DNA from: Macrocybe gigantea
Taxonomy: Eukaryota > Basidiomycota > Agaricomycetes > Agaricales > Callistosporiaceae
Assembly: GCA_011319805.1 (NCBI GenBank)
Contig: SJRY01000322.1
Coordinates: 1-64,000, forward strand
Direction: 5' to 3'
Length of the DNA stretch: 64,000 nucleotides
The first letter of the stretch is position 1, and every line of letters starts with the position of its first letter. The position numbers and the translations under genes were made by a program. The notes below the pieces were generated by a model. The model was not told the DNA's origin. It worked only from the letters and a program-made list of their open reading frames with translations, and did no database searches. Shown piece after piece: positions 38,316 to 50,512 of the stretch.

Positions 38316-40888
38316 ATGTCGCTCGAGAAGGAGACCGACTCTCGCAATGAGAAGGTTGAAACGCCCTCTGAGGACAAGATAAACTTTGGCGGAGAAGCGT
38401 CGCTGCCGCCGCCACCAACGTACACACCTGAGCAAGAGAAGAAGCTATGGCGAAAGATAGACAGGAGACTCATGCCAATTTTAGCGATGATGTACTTGCT
38501 ATCCTTTATCGATCGAGGTGCGTTCTATTAATGAGCGAGAATCATTCTTTATTCATTCCATTTCTTCACAGGGAATATCGGTACATCCTTGAAGAAACGA
38601 TTGTTATCTTTAGCTCTGACTTCTTTTTGAAGGAAACGCGAGGTTGCAAGGGCTACAGAGTGAATTGGGTCTCACGAGTAACCAGTACAATATCGCCTCG
38701 TGAGTCGTTGACGTGCTTTTCTGTAGAGCTTGAACTAAAAACGCAGCATCCAGACCATGTATTTTATAGTCAGTCTATTCTATGGAGTTCGCGCGCCAAA
38801 GCTTATATCCAGTCCAGCCATATTGCATATTTGAATGTCCCGCGAAGTACATCTCGTCTTTCCGAATCGCGCGATACGATTTCTGACCGGTCTCTAGCTT
38901 GGTGCTTAAGAAGTTCCGTCCGTCAAGGCAAGTTAAATCACCATCCGCTTCTTCGTGGGGCTAATTACTTCCTCAGATGGCTCCCAGGCATCACAGTCCG
39001 TTTTCATTGATGTTATCCTCACATTCTCTATTCATTGCTTTGCACTTTGTACCTTGTCAGGTCTTATGGGGAACGATAACGTAGGTATTCTAAGTATTCA
39101 GACGAGGGTTGAGATTAATCGCCATGTGTTATTTAGGACATTAATGGGACTCGTCAAAAGGTGAAAATATTTCTCCACACATGCTTCTAGCCCTCCTCAT
39201 GCTTTGAAGCTACCCACAATTGGTCGGAGTGCGCGTTTGCCTCGGTGTTGCGGAAGCGGGCCTGTTCCCGGGCGTGGTGTATTAGTACGTCCACTCGGTT
39301 TCTTCGCATTCGCACCACGACAGACTTACGCCTCGTAGCCTGACCCTCTGGTACCCGAGATATGAGTTACAATACCGTATTGGTCTCTTTTTCGGAGCTG
39401 CATCTCTCGCTGGCGCGTTCTCGGGATTGTTGGCATATGGGATCAGCTTTATGAGTGGTACGCGGGGTCTTCTCGGTTGGTCATGGATCTTCGTAAGTCC
39501 TTTCGGCCCGGAAATAGTCTTACTTAAACGCTGGCAGATCCTGGAAGGCATCGCAACTGTCACCGTCGGCCTTGTCGCTTTCCTGGGTAGTTGGCTCCCA
39601 ATTTGATTGCACTTGCCGGCTCGAACGTCGACCTCCCACGTCTCAGTTCTCGTTGATTTTCCTGTTTCGGCAAAGTTCCTCACACCTGAGGAGCGTGCTT
39701 ACGTCGTCTGGAGAAAAAGTGAGTGCAACAATCTTCTCGCATATGCAGGAGTGTGATGTAGGCGTTTTTAGAATACGACAATTCGTCTGTCGGCGAGGAG
39801 GAACACTTTGAGATGAGGCACTTCTGGTCTGCGATTGGCGATTGGCAGGTGAGATCTCCGTCCAAAGAGCTGAGTATTTGTCATGGAACTGGACATTCAG
39901 GTTTGGCTCCACGTTCTAATCTATATGTCAATCGTTGCACCTCGTAAGCATTCGTCAAAGCTGCATTATACCATGCGCTGAAGAAAATAATATGTAGTTT
40001 ATGGAATCACCTTGTTCCTACCGTGAGTGACGCTTGAAGTGCTTTTTGGTGTCTTGATACACTAATATCCTATGAGCAATCAGAACAATTATTCACGAGT
40101 TCGTCTATCTCAGTTAGGCCATGTGGAAATAGCTCGGTCTAACTACTCAACCCAGGTTTGGTCATCCGCCCGCCATCAGTCAACTCCTCACAGTCCCGCC
40201 TTATGTCGCAGCTAGTGAGTCCTGCCCACTTTTGACGAGATATGAATGCCACTCAATGGGGCTCCAGCGATCATTCTTTATGTCTTCGCATACTACTCCG
40301 ATAAAATCAAGATGCGGTCGCCTTTCATCCTAGCTGGGTTAGCTATGTGCCTTATTGGTTTCTCCACCAACATTTCCCATGTTCCGTCTGGAGCCAAGTA
40401 TCTCGGCACATTCTTCTGCGTCGCGGGTTCTTACGCTGCCTTCCCTGGAATCGTCGCATGGTATGTCTTGAGAGCTACAGATGGCGTCGTTGACACCAAT
40501 ATCGTGGTGTAGGCTCGGCAACAACCTCGCGGGTCAATACAAACGGGGCATCGGCATGGCTATCCATATCGGAATTGGAAACTTTAGCGGTGCCATCGCC
40601 TGCAACATCTACAGAACGAGAGACGCGCCTGGTTTCAGATTCGGACGTGAGTTTGCTACGTCTCACATTTTATCTGACTCGTGTTCATTACTTAAAATAG
40701 ATGGCCTCGAGCTCATGTTCGTTGGTATTGGGTTCATTTGCGTACCTTTGGCCGTCCTTGCATACACCCGGATCAATCGACAGCGTGACGAGTTGGAAAA
40801 GATAGCCTTGGAGAAGGGCGAAACGCTCTCACCTCAGGAATTGCGACAGCTAGGAGACCGGGCTCCCGATTTCAGATATACGTTGTGA
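38316..40888 (+). CDS. MFS anion:cation symporter (Dal5/allantoate permease type)
   Basis: This is a plasma-membrane permease of the ACS family, which imports organic anions such as allantoate, nicotinate or other vitamins and carboxylates. The ATG at 38316 precedes a hydrophilic N-tail with EKKLWRKIDRRLMPILAMMY, the usual family opening, then FIDRGNIGNARLQGL and TSNQYNIAS. Small exons give IQTMYFIPYCIFECPAN and LVLKKFRPSRW. Further on are GVAEAGLFPGVVYYL, LTLWYPRYE, VDFPVSAKFLTPEERAYV, a large cytosolic loop, IILYVFAYYSDK, GNNLAGQYKRGIGMAIHIGI and the C-tail LRQLGDRAPDFRYTL (stop 40888). About 15 introns are needed, one with a GC donor (after FRPSR). The frame is intact. The substrate is not determined. 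Confidence 0.88.
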
Positions 40889-41144
40889 TGATTGATTTAT
40901 AAATTGTTACGGGGCAGGCTTTTATGTCGCGATGCTGCAATGTACACTTGTGTGAGCAATGAATACTATAACAAGTACGAAATCAGTTTGGCGAACAGTT
41001 CACGTTCTGCAGTGTCCACTTGCTTGGTCTTTGTGCGTGCTGCTTAACCTGCTCGTTCGCGCACCGATCAGAACAAAGCATAAGCCTGAGGGGACCTCCA
41101 TAAATTCGTGTGTTTTCATAGTACAAGTCATATATCTAAACCCG

Positions 41145-42010
41145 TTATGCCCTCTTGCCACCTTTGCCACCCTTACCCTGATGACGAGCAGGCGTTTTTC
41201 CTATCTTGCCCAAAAACTTGTCCGCCGCTGTCCTCACATGTCCCTGAACCCGGTTATGTTTGTCGTGCGCTGCCTTCACTGCGTCATAACCATGCGGATT
41301 CTGGTGACTTTGTGCCGCGGATGCTTTGCCCTTCGAATCGTAATACAATGGAGGATTGACGCCACCATGTGACTTGCCAAAGCCACGCCAGCGTGCATCA
41401 TGCGTCATTCCATCATTCTTAGGCTGTCATCGTGTCAATTCAGACGAAGCTGTTGTAATATGAGTAAGGATGATGCGTACGTTCTTTGGGTTATGCTTCC
41501 AAACTTCATAATTCGTCACAGGGTGTTCCCCAGTCCAACCAGTAACAGGGCCCTTTCGATATGTGATATGAGTGTCCTTAACACCTGGGTGCGGTTGTAG
41601 CTTGTTCTAAAACACAGTGTTGATCATTTAAAACATTGGAGGTGAATATGCCAACGTACGGAATCGCCCTATTATTTTATCGTTTATTATCAGAACGTGT
41701 GTTATGCTTGAAGATCAATGGATACGTACATGGCCACCTTGTTGGTGAAATTTTTTGTCGTCCGAAACAGTTGACCAGGAGTGCTAAGTAAAAGAGATTG
41801 GTGATCCACGATTCTAACAATATCAGGAAACAGGTGCTTACGCCTTCATTTCCTCGTGAAGCTAGCAATATTCCTGAAATAACAATGATTCAATTAGGAT
41901 GGTCCGAACTTATTGTCATCGTCGCTCACCTCCTCAATGTCGTACAGAGGAACAGCAGAGGTGCTGAGAGCAGCAGCGAGAACGATCAGAGTGGCGAAGG
42001 AAAGTCGCAT
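41145..42010 (-). CDS. Small secreted cationic protein, unknown function
   Basis: The ATG at 42010 gives a clear signal peptide (MRLSFATLIVLAAALSTSAV). Five introns join seamlessly. Exon 2 reads LHEEMK, exon 3 TPGQLFRTTKNFTNKVA, exon 4 is only 9 nt (GGCGATTCC), exon 5 NKLQPHPGVKDTHITYRKG...GEHPVTNYEVWKHNPKN, and the last exon ends at the stop at 41145. The product is about 190 residues. The C-terminal third is His/Lys/Gly-rich (GYDAVKAAHDKHNRVQGHVR) and ends HQGKGGKGGKRA. There are almost no cysteines, so it is not a classical Cys-rich effector. I do not recognise the family. A TATA box lies upstream. Secretion is inferred from the signal peptide. Confidence 0.75.
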
Positions 42011-42128
42011 TGTGTGTTCGTCAAAAGAGAAAGAAGATGATTGGGATTAGACGTTGATTGAGATATGTACTGCACTGCAGGAGGCCGACCAGCGGATTGA
42101 GGAAAGCAGAACAGAACCATCGACGGCT

Positions 42129-42136
42129 TTTATACC
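42129..42136 (-). promoter_or_regulatory. TATA box of the small secreted protein gene
   Basis: On the minus strand TATAAAAG lies about 120 nt upstream of the ATG at 42010. It is the only such box between this start and the BTB gene. Confidence 0.55.
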
Positions 42137-42980
42137 AAGGTTGCCTCCGGCGAATGCTCCATGTTGAGTATACCGATAAGACTTCTAAAATTGAGTATGG
42201 CAAGAGACCAAGGGGCAAGTACCTTATCGAGTATAGTGTTGGTTCTAGAAACAGGGAGCTTGACGACTCGGAGAGTTGCAGAGGCCGTAAGACGCTCATA
42301 CTAGACCGGGAATATGTAACACGCATTCAGAGTGGAAAGAAGGGAGTGGATTCCTGTAAATTGAATTCCGAGTGGCGTCGGAGCGGATGTATCAAGATGA
42401 TGCAGCGCGTTCCTCGTTTGAAGGGATACAGAATTGACTTCAAGTTGGGCGCCAATCGGATGATCATGATGTGTCACAGGAAAATATTACAACTGTAAAG
42501 TATGCAGAGCAATTCAGCGTCATTTTGGCATTTCCATGTACTTTGTGCCGTCAGAGACAATGGGCAAAGCAGGAGATAGCAAAATTGTCTGACCATGGAG
42601 AATCAAACGAAAATGAAAAGAAATGTTCGGGATCAACAAAAGTAAACACAGCCACACAGAGCATCAATCCTGGTCCTTGCAGGTTTAATCTCAAACACCA
42701 AGAAAACAGGTAAGCTGAGAGCTATTTTGAATGAAGCGTTTCATTGCGTCCAGTTTGAATAGTCAAGGCAGGTGATCCGACTCGACTCTGGGTTTCTATG
42801 GTAATCTCATGCAAAAAGCATAGACGCTCGTCCGGAACACATCTCCATCTTGCGGCGCCATAGCCACAATCTTGGGTGTTTCAGCAGTTCTGTCCAAGGA
42901 CACTTGCTTTTCGCGCACAACCATCGCTCATTCTCAACCATTGACCATTGCAACTCACGACTTTATACGCGAACGGGATC
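42137..42980. other. Divergent intergenic, secreted protein / BTB
   Basis: Upstream regions of two diverging genes. No further exon could be supported. Confidence 0.4.
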
Positions 42981-44126
42981 ATGCCTGGCGAAGAAAACCT
43001 AGACTTTGAAGATGGGGACATCATCCTATCATTGCCAGAACGTAAATTCCGAGTTCACAAAGCTATTCTAGCAGAAAAATCTGGTGTTTTTGCGGATATG
43101 GTTACTATGCCCGCGCCGCCTGATCAATCGCCAACATCCACTTCGGCGGATCTCCCAATTGTGCCACTGTACGACGACGATGAAGAGTTGTTTACTATGT
43201 TACTTCACATTTTCTATGAACATAAGTGAGTTATTCTATCGCTTGGATGACAAACGAGATGAAATACTTACCAATTGACACCTCAAAGTCTCGAATCTTA
43301 CTTTCCTCCGCGTTCGACAAGCAGAGTAAAGAAACACTGTCACTCATCTTTCGCATCATGGGTTTGGCCGACAAGTACAATGCCACTTCTAGTGCTGCAT
43401 CGGGATTGGCCTCATTACTCGAACGCGACTGGCCTGTTTCACTTATCGAATGGGACAAGAATGAAGCACGTAGCCGAGAACTACACGCGGAGTTAGAGCA
43501 AACCGGGATGTCGAGACATTTCTGGACGATCTGGTCCCAGAGCCTTGCATCGTGATCCGCTTTGCGCACATGTACAAAGTAAAGGACGAAAAGGTGCAAC
43601 TTGTGCCTTCCTTTATTCCAGCAGCATTCTACCACTTATCGCGACTTCCTGCATTCGCGGATCCGGACGATATAACATGCAACGTGGATGACTTGGTCGA
43701 TGGTGTGCGGAGGGCGAAACGGCGCTGTTGTCGAACCGGGATATGAAATGTCTTCTTCATGGGATATGGGTTCTACGGAACTGGGCGAGCGGAATCGCGT
43801 TGCATGGTTTCATTGAAGAAGTGGAAAAATACACAGGTCCGGAAGAAGGGAGAGACACAGCAATGCTGGAATGGTGGCGAGAGAAAGGGTTGGAACTACT
43901 GGTGGGTCAGGACAGGGCAGATGTTTTGAACAGCTTGAGGATTTTGGCGGAAGCATTGAGCGACGACGACACTGATGAGGAAGAGGTCGTGTCCATCCGG
44001 TTATTGGGATCAGCCACGCCGTTCAAACAGGCTATGGAGTCGTATCTTAGGAAGGAAAGGGAGTTATATGGTCGACGCTTGTCGAGACTTTCCATCTATA
44101 TGCCTTCTTCTATGACGACTAGATAA
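42981..44126 (+). CDS. BTB/POZ domain protein
   Basis: This is a protein-interaction domain of the type expanded in Agaricomycetes. The ATG at 42981 gives MPGEENLDFEDGDIILSLPE, then the BTB core KFRVHKAILAEKSGVFADM. An intron starts at 43228. Downstream are LIFRIMGLADKYN, RDWPVSLIEWDKNEA, FAHMYKVKDEKVQLVPSF, NRDMKCLLHGIWVLRNWASG and RADVLNSLRILAEAL, ending SIYMPSSMTTR. Two 1-nt losses break the frame, near 43504 (C run) and 43717 (AAAA read as AAA); correcting them gives one continuous protein. An older ATG-less frame extends upstream to 42948 but starts with TTG. The 3' half is duplicated in inverted orientation at 5896-6797. Confidence 0.8.
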
Positions 44127-44229
44127 TGCTATTCGTAACTGGAGCTTCAAGTTTCGATTTGTATGCATACCCATTTTCTATGACCTGGTCACTTAATTTC
44201 AGACACGCACCATAGAAGGGTATATTCGC

Positions 44230-44500
44230 GTCACGAGTGAAAACTACAATACAGCTTAAATGATTTGAAGTCAGGATCGGGCCCCAAGACGCCCTCCCAA
44301 AGAGGTGCAAAATCGACGTAGACGACCTTGAGTTTGGTGGAATTGACAACCCAGTGAAGATCGTGCAAGCTGTCGAATACGTGTGCTTGAAGCGTTCTCC
44401 AGACTCTGCGACGTTTTCTCTGAGATGTAATTCGCGAGCTCGGGTGTTGGGCTTCAAAAGAATCATAGAAACAGGATATTTCTTTGTGCTTACTCTCCAC
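44230..44500 (-). pseudogene. Decayed CE16 esterase fragment
   Basis: The minus strand reads VAESGERFKHTYS in one frame, then NSTKLKVVYVDFAPLWEGVL with GPDPDFKSF in another. These match the CE16 gene at about 5335-5490 (AESGERFKQTVFD, NSTKLKVSYVDFAPLWEGVL). The catalytic N-terminus and the C-terminal DPEH block are missing. It lies just past the BTB stop, tail-to-tail. The stretch 44127-44230 also resembles the CE16-BTB spacer at about 5800-5890. Confidence 0.8.
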
Positions 44501-45119
44501 GTAGCCTCACATACTGTGAATTGGCGTTGTAGGCTTTACGACGTTCCTGTTTCTACGGCAGAAGGCCTCGGCAGTGCTGGGAATCCTTAGTCTGCATGTC
44601 TTGTTCACGTTCCGGATCAAATGGAGACGACAATTAAGTGAGCTTCTTTGCTGGTAGCCAATATTTAAACAGGAGACAAATGTTAACGTTCACCATGCAC
44701 AAAGACGTCGAAGACCGAGTGAATATTTTGATATATTTGGGTGCCTCGTGTTTGGCTGTGAGGCAAGGCAAACATGGACCAACTGCCGGTATGCCTTAGA
44801 TATCGACAAAGGCCGCATGCATAGGTCGTGGCAAATCCTTGGGCCCTTGAGTACGCCTTGGCCCATTGTCATCCAAGAAAAGCAGTCCGGATGAGCCTAA
44901 TGAGGCGAAGAAAGACGCGGCATGGCTATTGTTCCTTTGAATTTTTCCCACATGCATGGAATGCAAATAAGTGTAAACACATCCGCCCTATTGTTCTGTC
45001 GGCTTTGACCAGACAATAGAGAAAAGAAAAAGGCCGGTTAGGATGGAAGGCGCTAGCTCTTTCGTTTTATCCTCTTTCCTTCAGCTCTCGACGACGTCGA
45101 CTGCAGAGACGGCTATACG
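44501..45119. other. Intergenic, upstream of the ABC exporter
   Basis: No exon supported. Presumed promoter and leader of the ABC gene towards the right end. Confidence 0.4.
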
Positions 45120-48100
45120 ATGCGTCGAAATTCCGCCCTAGCGGTCGACACCTCTGCAGCGAAGCGTGAACTTGCATACGACTTGGATGCTTCTCCGCGA
45201 TCATCTCTTTACTCCGAAACCAAGTCCATAAAGTCAACCATTAAATCCTCCAATGTGCCCACCACTCCAATTACACCCTTCGCCGGAAATTCTACACCAC
45301 CGTGCCTCCCAAACATGCACCCTCCATTCGACTTCTTTTTTCTCTGCTCACGCCACATGAAGTGCTGTTCCTGTTACTTCCAGCCATCCTTCTCTCGATG
45401 GTAGCGGGTGGGATTGCGCCTTTTATGACCTATGTCATCGGCCAGTCGTTTTCTGCCTTTGCCCGTTTTCCCCAAACCAGCCCGGCGCCAGAGTCTGCAA
45501 AGAAGGCTCTTTTGCACGACGTTGGCATCGCCGCGTTGGAGCTCGTCGGGCTTGCGGTTGGCAGTTTGCCCTTAGCAGCATGACGAGCTGGCTCTGGATA
45601 TGGATCGGTGAAAGGAACGTCCTCAGGCTTCGAAAACGGGTCTATTCTGGCATTGTCGGTATGGAAATGGAGTGGTTCGATCTGAAACTCGGCGGCGGAG
45701 AACCTGGGAACGTGAATAACAGCCTTGAGAGTCCCACTGCGGACCAGGGCGACGGTCCCATCGGTGCCGGAGGTCTCATGGCTAAATTTGCCAAGTAAGT
45801 GACCAAAGCAGACTCAGAGGACGATTCTGATTTGGTGCTCCACAGAGAAACGGATGATGTACGAACAGCAACATCATTGGCATCCGGAATGCTAATTCAA
45901 TATCTCACTACTTGTTTAACATGTCTCATCCTTGCATTCACCCGCTCATGGTCATTGACCCTAGTCATTCTTTCCGCCGTTCCTGCCCTCACCCTTATAC
46001 AAGGCTTTTCTCAACGTTTCGCTGGCCCGCTTCTGGGCCGCGAGCGCACTCAGACGGCCTCCGCCGCAACCCTCATTGAGCGTTCCATTGCTTCGATCGC
46101 GACCGTCAAAGCGTTCAACGCCCAGTCCTACGAGACGAAGCGGCTCTCAGTCCTTTTAACTTCTCTGACCAGCACTGCGACGAAGCTGAACGCGGTGTGG
46201 GGTCTGACCTCGTGCATGGCCCAGTTTGTCATGATGGCCATGTTCGTGCAAGGGTTCTGGTTCGGCTCAAAACTCGTTCGCGATGGCAAGATCGACGCTG
46301 GCGATGTCATGAGCGTCTTCTGGGCCTGTCTCATCGCCACGAGTAACCTGCAGATGTGCATCCCACAATTTATCACTCTCGCAAAGGGCAAATTCTCGAT
46401 GGTGTCCTTGCTAAACCTCGTGGATGAACCGCCTCAGCGCCCCTCGCAATCCCCAGCCGGCTTTGCCACCTCCCCGCATACGCTTCCTCTCCCGACGACG
46501 CCTGTTACCCCTTCTACCCATTCCCTCTACTCCACGAAACGCAAGCTCTCCGTGCATGCTCCCATCGCTCTCCGCAAGATTCGACCATCGCGATGCACCG
46601 GTGAGCTCTCTCTGCATAACGTAACGTTCGCGTATCCATCCCGCCCCACCGTACTCGCTCTTCAAAACGTCTCGATCTACCTGCCAGCAAATGAGACGAC
46701 GTTCATCGTGGGGCAGTCCGGCTCGGGCAAGTCCACGATCGGGCAGCTACTGTTGGGAATGTACAAGTTGGGCGGCGAAGGGTGCGGTGTCATCACGATC
46801 GACGACAGGGATGTTCGCTACCTCGATGACCAGTGGATTCGCAGTGCCGTCGGTTCCGTGGGCCAGAGCGCAGGCGTTGTCGTCGTCGATGGGCTCAGCC
46901 TTTGGGGAAATCTAGTGTTGGGCTTCCATCCCGCCGACTCGCCGACTAGGCAGCAGGTAGACGAGGCGTGCAGGCTAGCCCTCTTGAACGAGTTTGTCAG
47001 AGACCTGCCTGATGGGTACGATACCGCTCTGGGCTCTGGAGACTCTTCTTCTGGCGGTGCCGGCTTGAGCGGTGGACAGAAGCAGCGTCTGGCGATTGCT
47101 CGTGCAAGACTGCGTGATCCTCCCATTCTTATTCTTGGTAAGTCAACGTCGTCGCTAATTCTCTTTTACCTTTTCAATAATTCTTCCAACAGATGAAGCG
47201 ACGTCGGCCTTGGATCCAACCACACGAGTCCTAGTTTTCGAAGCGATAAAGCGCTGGCGCAAAAACAAGACCACCATTGTTATCACTCACGATCTATCCC
47301 AAATCACCAAGGACGATTTTGTTTACGTACTCAAGGGCGGCAAAGTCGTCGAGCAGGGCTACCGCTGCGATCTTGAGCAAGCCGCCTCTTCCAGCGACTC
47401 GGACGGCGGGGAATTCCGACGGATGATGGATATGCAGAACCTGACGGGTGGCTTCTTGCCGGAGAAGGAACTCGTCAACGAGAAGGAACGTGTAAGCCTT
47501 CTCCTCGAAGAGAGCGAAGAGGATCATGATCTAGGCGCCGACGACGAGAAACGCACAGCCGAACAAGATGGGGACGCTGAAAACAGCGCGATGATGCTCC
47601 GTCCGATTACCATCGGCAACTGGATGTTCGACGTTGTCGCGGACCTCACACGCGCATCCGTCATCGTCGCTGGGACCGGCAATCAACAGGCGGGCAAGCG
47701 CAACACTGTCAGCGATAAAACTCTCCCCTCCGCCGTCGTCGCATCGCGAGAACCAGCGCGGACAAGCCGCTTCTTCCCTTCCTCCCCACAGGTCGACCTT
47801 GAAATGGGCATCCGCCCCAGACGACCCTTGAGCGTGCACATTGCGCCCGGCACAACCTACCCGAGCGCCCCCTCTCCGCCCCTCCCCGCATACACCGTTT
47901 CGACGCGTCGGTTCAGCCTGCAGTTTACGCCCACTTCGCCGACATTCAACATCAACGACTTGTACGTCCGCGACGATACGATCACGAACGAGGACGACCG
48001 ATGGGAGCGCGAGTTTGAGAAAGAGAAGAAAGTTGTAGAGAAGAGCGGTGTTAATGCTGTGGGAGTGAGGGGCTCGCGTGCGACGCGGAGACGGTGGGAC

Positions 48101-50082
48101 GACGGGAAAGCTTTACCACTTGTGGATGTCCATGTCGACCCACGCACCGCATCCTCTTCATCGGTGGACGAGCATACGAACGACTACGACGCTCCTCCCA
48201 GGTTCTGGGCAACTGTCCGCAGAGTGTACCCGACGATCCCGAACAAACCAATCCTATTCCTCGGTTTGCTCACGTGCCTCCTTTCCGGCTCGATGACTCC
48301 CATATTCTCTTTCCTGCTTTCGCGACTTCTTTTCGAGACCTCTACTGGCGCTCACAATGCCCCCACGATCAACAGATATGGTGGCATCGTCCTCGGCGTC
48401 GCGGCGCTCGACGGCTTCCTTATGGGTTTGAAGTTTGGCTCATGGAAAGTGTCGGTGCTTGGTGGGTAAAGAAAGTCAGACTCGCCGCCTTCTCAAAGGT
48501 CCTGGGGATGGATAAGAAGTGGTTCGATAAGGTCGGAAGCGCGGAAGAGTACAACGAAGAGGAGGGACAGGAACGGAATAAAGACAGCAAGACCACCGCG
48601 ACTTCTGAGAACAATTCTCCTGCCCGTCTCGTCCAGACCCTCATCAAGGACTCGGATGATGCCCACTCGCTCATTTCGGTGGTCTTCGGACAGTGCCTTG
48701 TCGTTTTGGCAATGCTCTCGGTCGGCCTCATTTGGGCCCTAGCACGAGGCTGGCAACTCACGTTTGTCGGTTTTGCCATCGCACCCGTCTTCATTATTGT
48801 CATGGCCCTCCAAACTCGCTTTGTTGGTTCCTGCGAACTTCGCAACAAGCGCGCCCGAGAATCCATCGCCCGTTCCTTCTACGAAACCATTTCCAACATC
48901 CGTTCTATCCGTTCCATGTCATATGAACCTGTTTTCCAGAAACGATTTGACGATGCGGCAGAGAATGCACTAAACATTGGACTCCGTGGCGCTTTTGTTG
49001 AGGGTTGCACATATGGCGTGGCCAGTGGACTTATTTATCTCGCAGAGGCACTCCTCTTCTACGTCGGCGCCGTTCTCATCGCCAAGGGCATCTACGACTA
49101 CCTGAGAATGGTTGAAGTCCTCAACCTCGTCGTGTTCACTGTCACCATCGGTTCGCAACTCATGGCATTCAGTAAGTTGCTACTGTTCACCATCTTCGCG
49201 CCGTCTTCTAACCAGTGCACCATCAGCCCAAAAGATCGCCAAGTCCGTCCAAGCCACTCACGATCTCCAAAAACTATTGAATCTGCCCACCGAGACGGAC
49301 GAGAGCAAGGGCGGTCATAAGCCCTATGCACTCAAAGGTCCTATCACTTTCGCCAACGTCAACTTCGCGTACCCCGAAAGACCCGACGTTCCCGTTCTTA
49401 AGAACTGTCGTTCTCCATCTCGCCTGGCGAACACGTAGCTATTGTCGGGCCATCCGGGTCAGGCAAATCCACGGTCGCCCTTCTCCTTCAACGACTTTAC
49501 GAACCTCAATCGGGACGTATTACTATTGGCATGCACTCCCTAGATGCAATCGAGGTCCGACATCTCCGTGATCACGTCGCCGTCGTCTCGCAACAACCCA
49601 ATCTCTTCGATGCCTCTGTCAGCGACAACATTCGTTACGGTCGTGAATGGATGGGCGAAGTGGAAGTCATTAATGCTGCCATCAAAGCCCGAGTGGACGA
49701 TTTTGTGCAGACGCTTCCCAACGGGTATGAGACCCACCTGGGCGAGAATGCCAGTCTCGTGTCTGGCGGGCAGGCCCAGCGCATCCAGATCGCGCGTGCT
49801 TTGGCGAGGAGCGATGGAGATGTGCTTATCCTCGACGAATGCACCAGCGCATTAGATGGCGCCAACCAGGGAGCTGTCTTCGAGAGTTTGCTCGGAGAGG
49901 ACATGAAGGAGCAGGGCAAGACCGTCGTCGTCGTGACCCACAAGATGGACGTCATGAAGATGTGTGATAGGATCGTGCTACTTCAAGACGGATGCGTCGT
50001 CGAACAAGGCAGGTTTGACGAACTTGTCGAGAACCGAGGCGTCTTTGCCACTCTGGCCAGAGGTGGCGAATGGATGGGTTGA
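45120..50082 (+). CDS. Full ABCB-type exporter, STE6 (mating-pheromone exporter)-like, frame-broken
   Basis: A full transporter (TMD1-NBD1-TMD2-NBD2) in the plasma membrane. The layout resembles fungal STE6 a-factor-type exporters, though the substrate is inferred only. There is a hydrophilic N-tail of about 65 residues, then TMD1 (45330-46400). NBD1 has Walker A GQSGSGKST (46706-46732), signature LSGGQKQRLAIARA and, across an intron, LDEATSALD (47195-47220). A long linker (47430-48180) leads to TMD2 (48230-49200). NBD2 has Walker A GPSGSGKST (49447-49473), Q-loop VVSQQPNLFDASVSDNIRYG, signature VSGGQAQRIQIARA and LDECTSALD; the stop is at 50082. Catalytic Glu and signature motifs are present in both halves. 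Frame is lost by 1 nt near 45287, 45578, 48439 and 49405, each explained by one missing base. Real introns lie near 45797, 47138 and 49172. Confidence 0.82.
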
Positions 50083-50512
50083 AAGAATTCCGTCCTCTTG
50101 CCAATATTTTCTTTCTTTTTCCCCTTCTCCTTACTCTACAGCAACATTATACCATCTCTCTTCGTTCGGAGCTCATGACCTCACACTTTCACGTTTTTCT
50201 GATTCATGTTTTCAATTCACTGTTCAACAGACTAGCAATTATGTAATAGTAGATTACATTACAGATTTACGACCACTGTATCGATTCCAAGACAATATAG
50301 CAAGTTTCACGAGCTAGAGACAAGATTGTTATGTCTGCGGAAGTGAGATCGCCTACGCTCTAACTTGACTCAAAGTACTGCAAAAGATGGGCCACCCGAC
50401 GTTTGGACTTAACCATTATGATGAGATGGTACCTGGAGAGCGTCAACTAGCCAACGATAATTCTATGTTCACGCAAAGCAAATCGAGCGCGACTTCTTTA
50501 CAAAAGAAACAG
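50083..50512. other. Convergent intergenic region
   Basis: 3' flanks of the ABC and GAL80-like genes. Nothing else seen. Confidence 0.4.

Noticed and set aside
42948..42980. Upstream start of the BTB protein
   Set aside because: The frame there begins with TTG; the first ATG is at 42981.
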